This document shows, one piece after another, positions 51,768 to 52,238 of a DNA stretch of 52,238 nt. The first letter of the stretch is position 1. Each line of letters opens with the position of its first letter. The position numbers and the translations under genes were made by a program. The notes beneath the pieces are model-generated. The model ran no database searches. It was not told the origin of the DNA and worked only from the letters and a program-made list of their open reading frames with translations. This stretch comes from a virus: the IMG/VR virus record IMGVR_UViG_3300048554_000415, positions 1 to 52,238 of that record. One strand, 5' to 3'.

Positions 51768-52238
51768 TACCTTGCAGTGGTCCAGGCACTAGAAGTGTTG
51801 GTTATACAAAGTTTCACAAAGCACTAATACGCATAGGCGACAGTGCAGTAATAGATCATATCATTGATAGCTTTACGGATATAGAAAAGATATACATTAC
51901 TCTGGGTTATGAAGCTGAGTATATACGAGAGTATATACAGCATACGGGTCGCAAAAATGTAGAGTTTATTGAGATTGAAAACTGGAATAGCAGTCAGATA
52001 GCCAGCTTTAAACAAATACCCCAACATGTATTTGACGAACCCGTGTATTACAATGCATGTGACAACTGGAGTACACAAGTTCAAAGCGTAAAACACAATA
52101 CCTATTACACCTGTAAACCTGAAAATGATGAATACTATGACACAAGTGAATGGGGTGTTTACAGTGGTATTAGTTTTATAAAAGATTCAAAAGAATATTA
52201 TGATATATTACAAGCAACAGACATAAGCAGAAATGATT
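51752..52238 (+). CDS. Sugar nucleotidyltransferase (partial, runs off the window)
   Basis: An open frame from a TTG at 51752 to the window edge (162 codons, no stop). GAGGA (51738-51742) lies nine bases before the TTG. The N-terminus reads NLLIPCSGPGTRSVGYTKFH (3-22) then KALIRIGDSAVIDHIIDSF. This matches the nucleotide loop and P-K-A-L-I-x-I-G region of hexose-1-phosphate nucleotidyltransferases, with a changed Gly-rich loop. YNACDNWS (about 106-113) would hold the metal-binding Asp. It may make the NDP-sugar used by the neighbouring dehydrogenase and epimerases. Only the first half is visible, so the base and sugar are unknown. Confidence 0.7.
   Translation, partial: MPNLLIPCSGPGTRSVGYTKFHKALIRIGDSAVIDHIIDSFTDIEKIYITLGYEAEYIREYIQHTGRKNVEFIEIENWNSSQIASFKQIPQHVFDEPVYYNACDNWSTQVQSVKHNTYYTCKPENDEYYDTSEWGVYSGISFIKDSKEYYDILQATDISRND

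Noticed and set aside
51824-52096. Minus-strand open frame at the right edge
   Set aside because: It lies opposite the nucleotidyltransferase, whose motifs and ribosome site are much stronger.

Overview
The window reads as part of the genome of an AT-rich, tailed, contractile-tail phage of the T4-like (marine myovirus) type. Evidence: gp46/gp47-like recombination nuclease subunits, a gp55-like late sigma factor, gp53, gp5-like, gp25 and gp6-like baseplate genes, and octamers matching the T4 late promoter (TATAAATA). The relatives I recognise are phages of marine cyanobacteria and SAR11-like alphaproteobacteria. No photosynthesis gene is present, and the host cannot be fixed from this window.

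Left arm (1-5.5 kb, minus strand): gp55-like sigma factor, gp47, gp46, two small unknown proteins, a eukaryotic-type phosphomannomutase and a GIY-YIG endonuclease. Nearly all of these genes overlap by 4-11 bp. Three TTGACA/TATAMT-type promoters face left; two of them share an almost identical TATACTAAGTT segment.

Centre (5.6-30.4 kb, plus strand): a late structural operon opened by a perfect late promoter. It holds an NMN-adenylyltransferase-like protein, gp48-like and gp53, a 915-residue hub-associated protein with a C-terminal M15-type peptidase, a gp5-like spike, a 300-residue unknown, gp25, a 1195-residue gp6, a 3769-residue giant tail or baseplate protein, and three tail-fibre/virion proteins.

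Right arm (30.4-52.2 kb, almost all plus strand): a glycan-chemistry island unlike the T4 core. It contains three GT-A-like glycosyltransferases, two related GT10-like glycosyltransferases, a cytidylyltransferase fused to a mannose-6-phosphate-isomerase cupin, a nucleotide-sugar 6-dehydrogenase, a Gfo/Idh-type oxidoreductase, an SDR epimerase, a GDP-fucose-synthase-like SDR, a WxcM/FdtA-like cupin and two tandem PhyH-type dioxygenases. It also has a ribulose-phosphate-3-epimerase-like enzyme, a sugar nucleotidyltransferase cut by the window edge, four radical-SAM proteins with an N-terminal auxiliary cysteine region, and three SGNH-type hydrolases. Radical-SAM, SGNH and GT10-like genes recur together like a repeated module. 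With the phosphomannomutase of the left arm, the set suggests that the phage builds and decorates an unusual, probably mannose/fucose/heptose-related, sugar. Its target (virion fibres, host envelope or phage DNA) is not shown by the sequence.

No rRNA, tRNA, CRISPR array, insertion sequence or integrase was seen. Apart from the promoter regions there is no gene-free stretch of more than about 110 bp.
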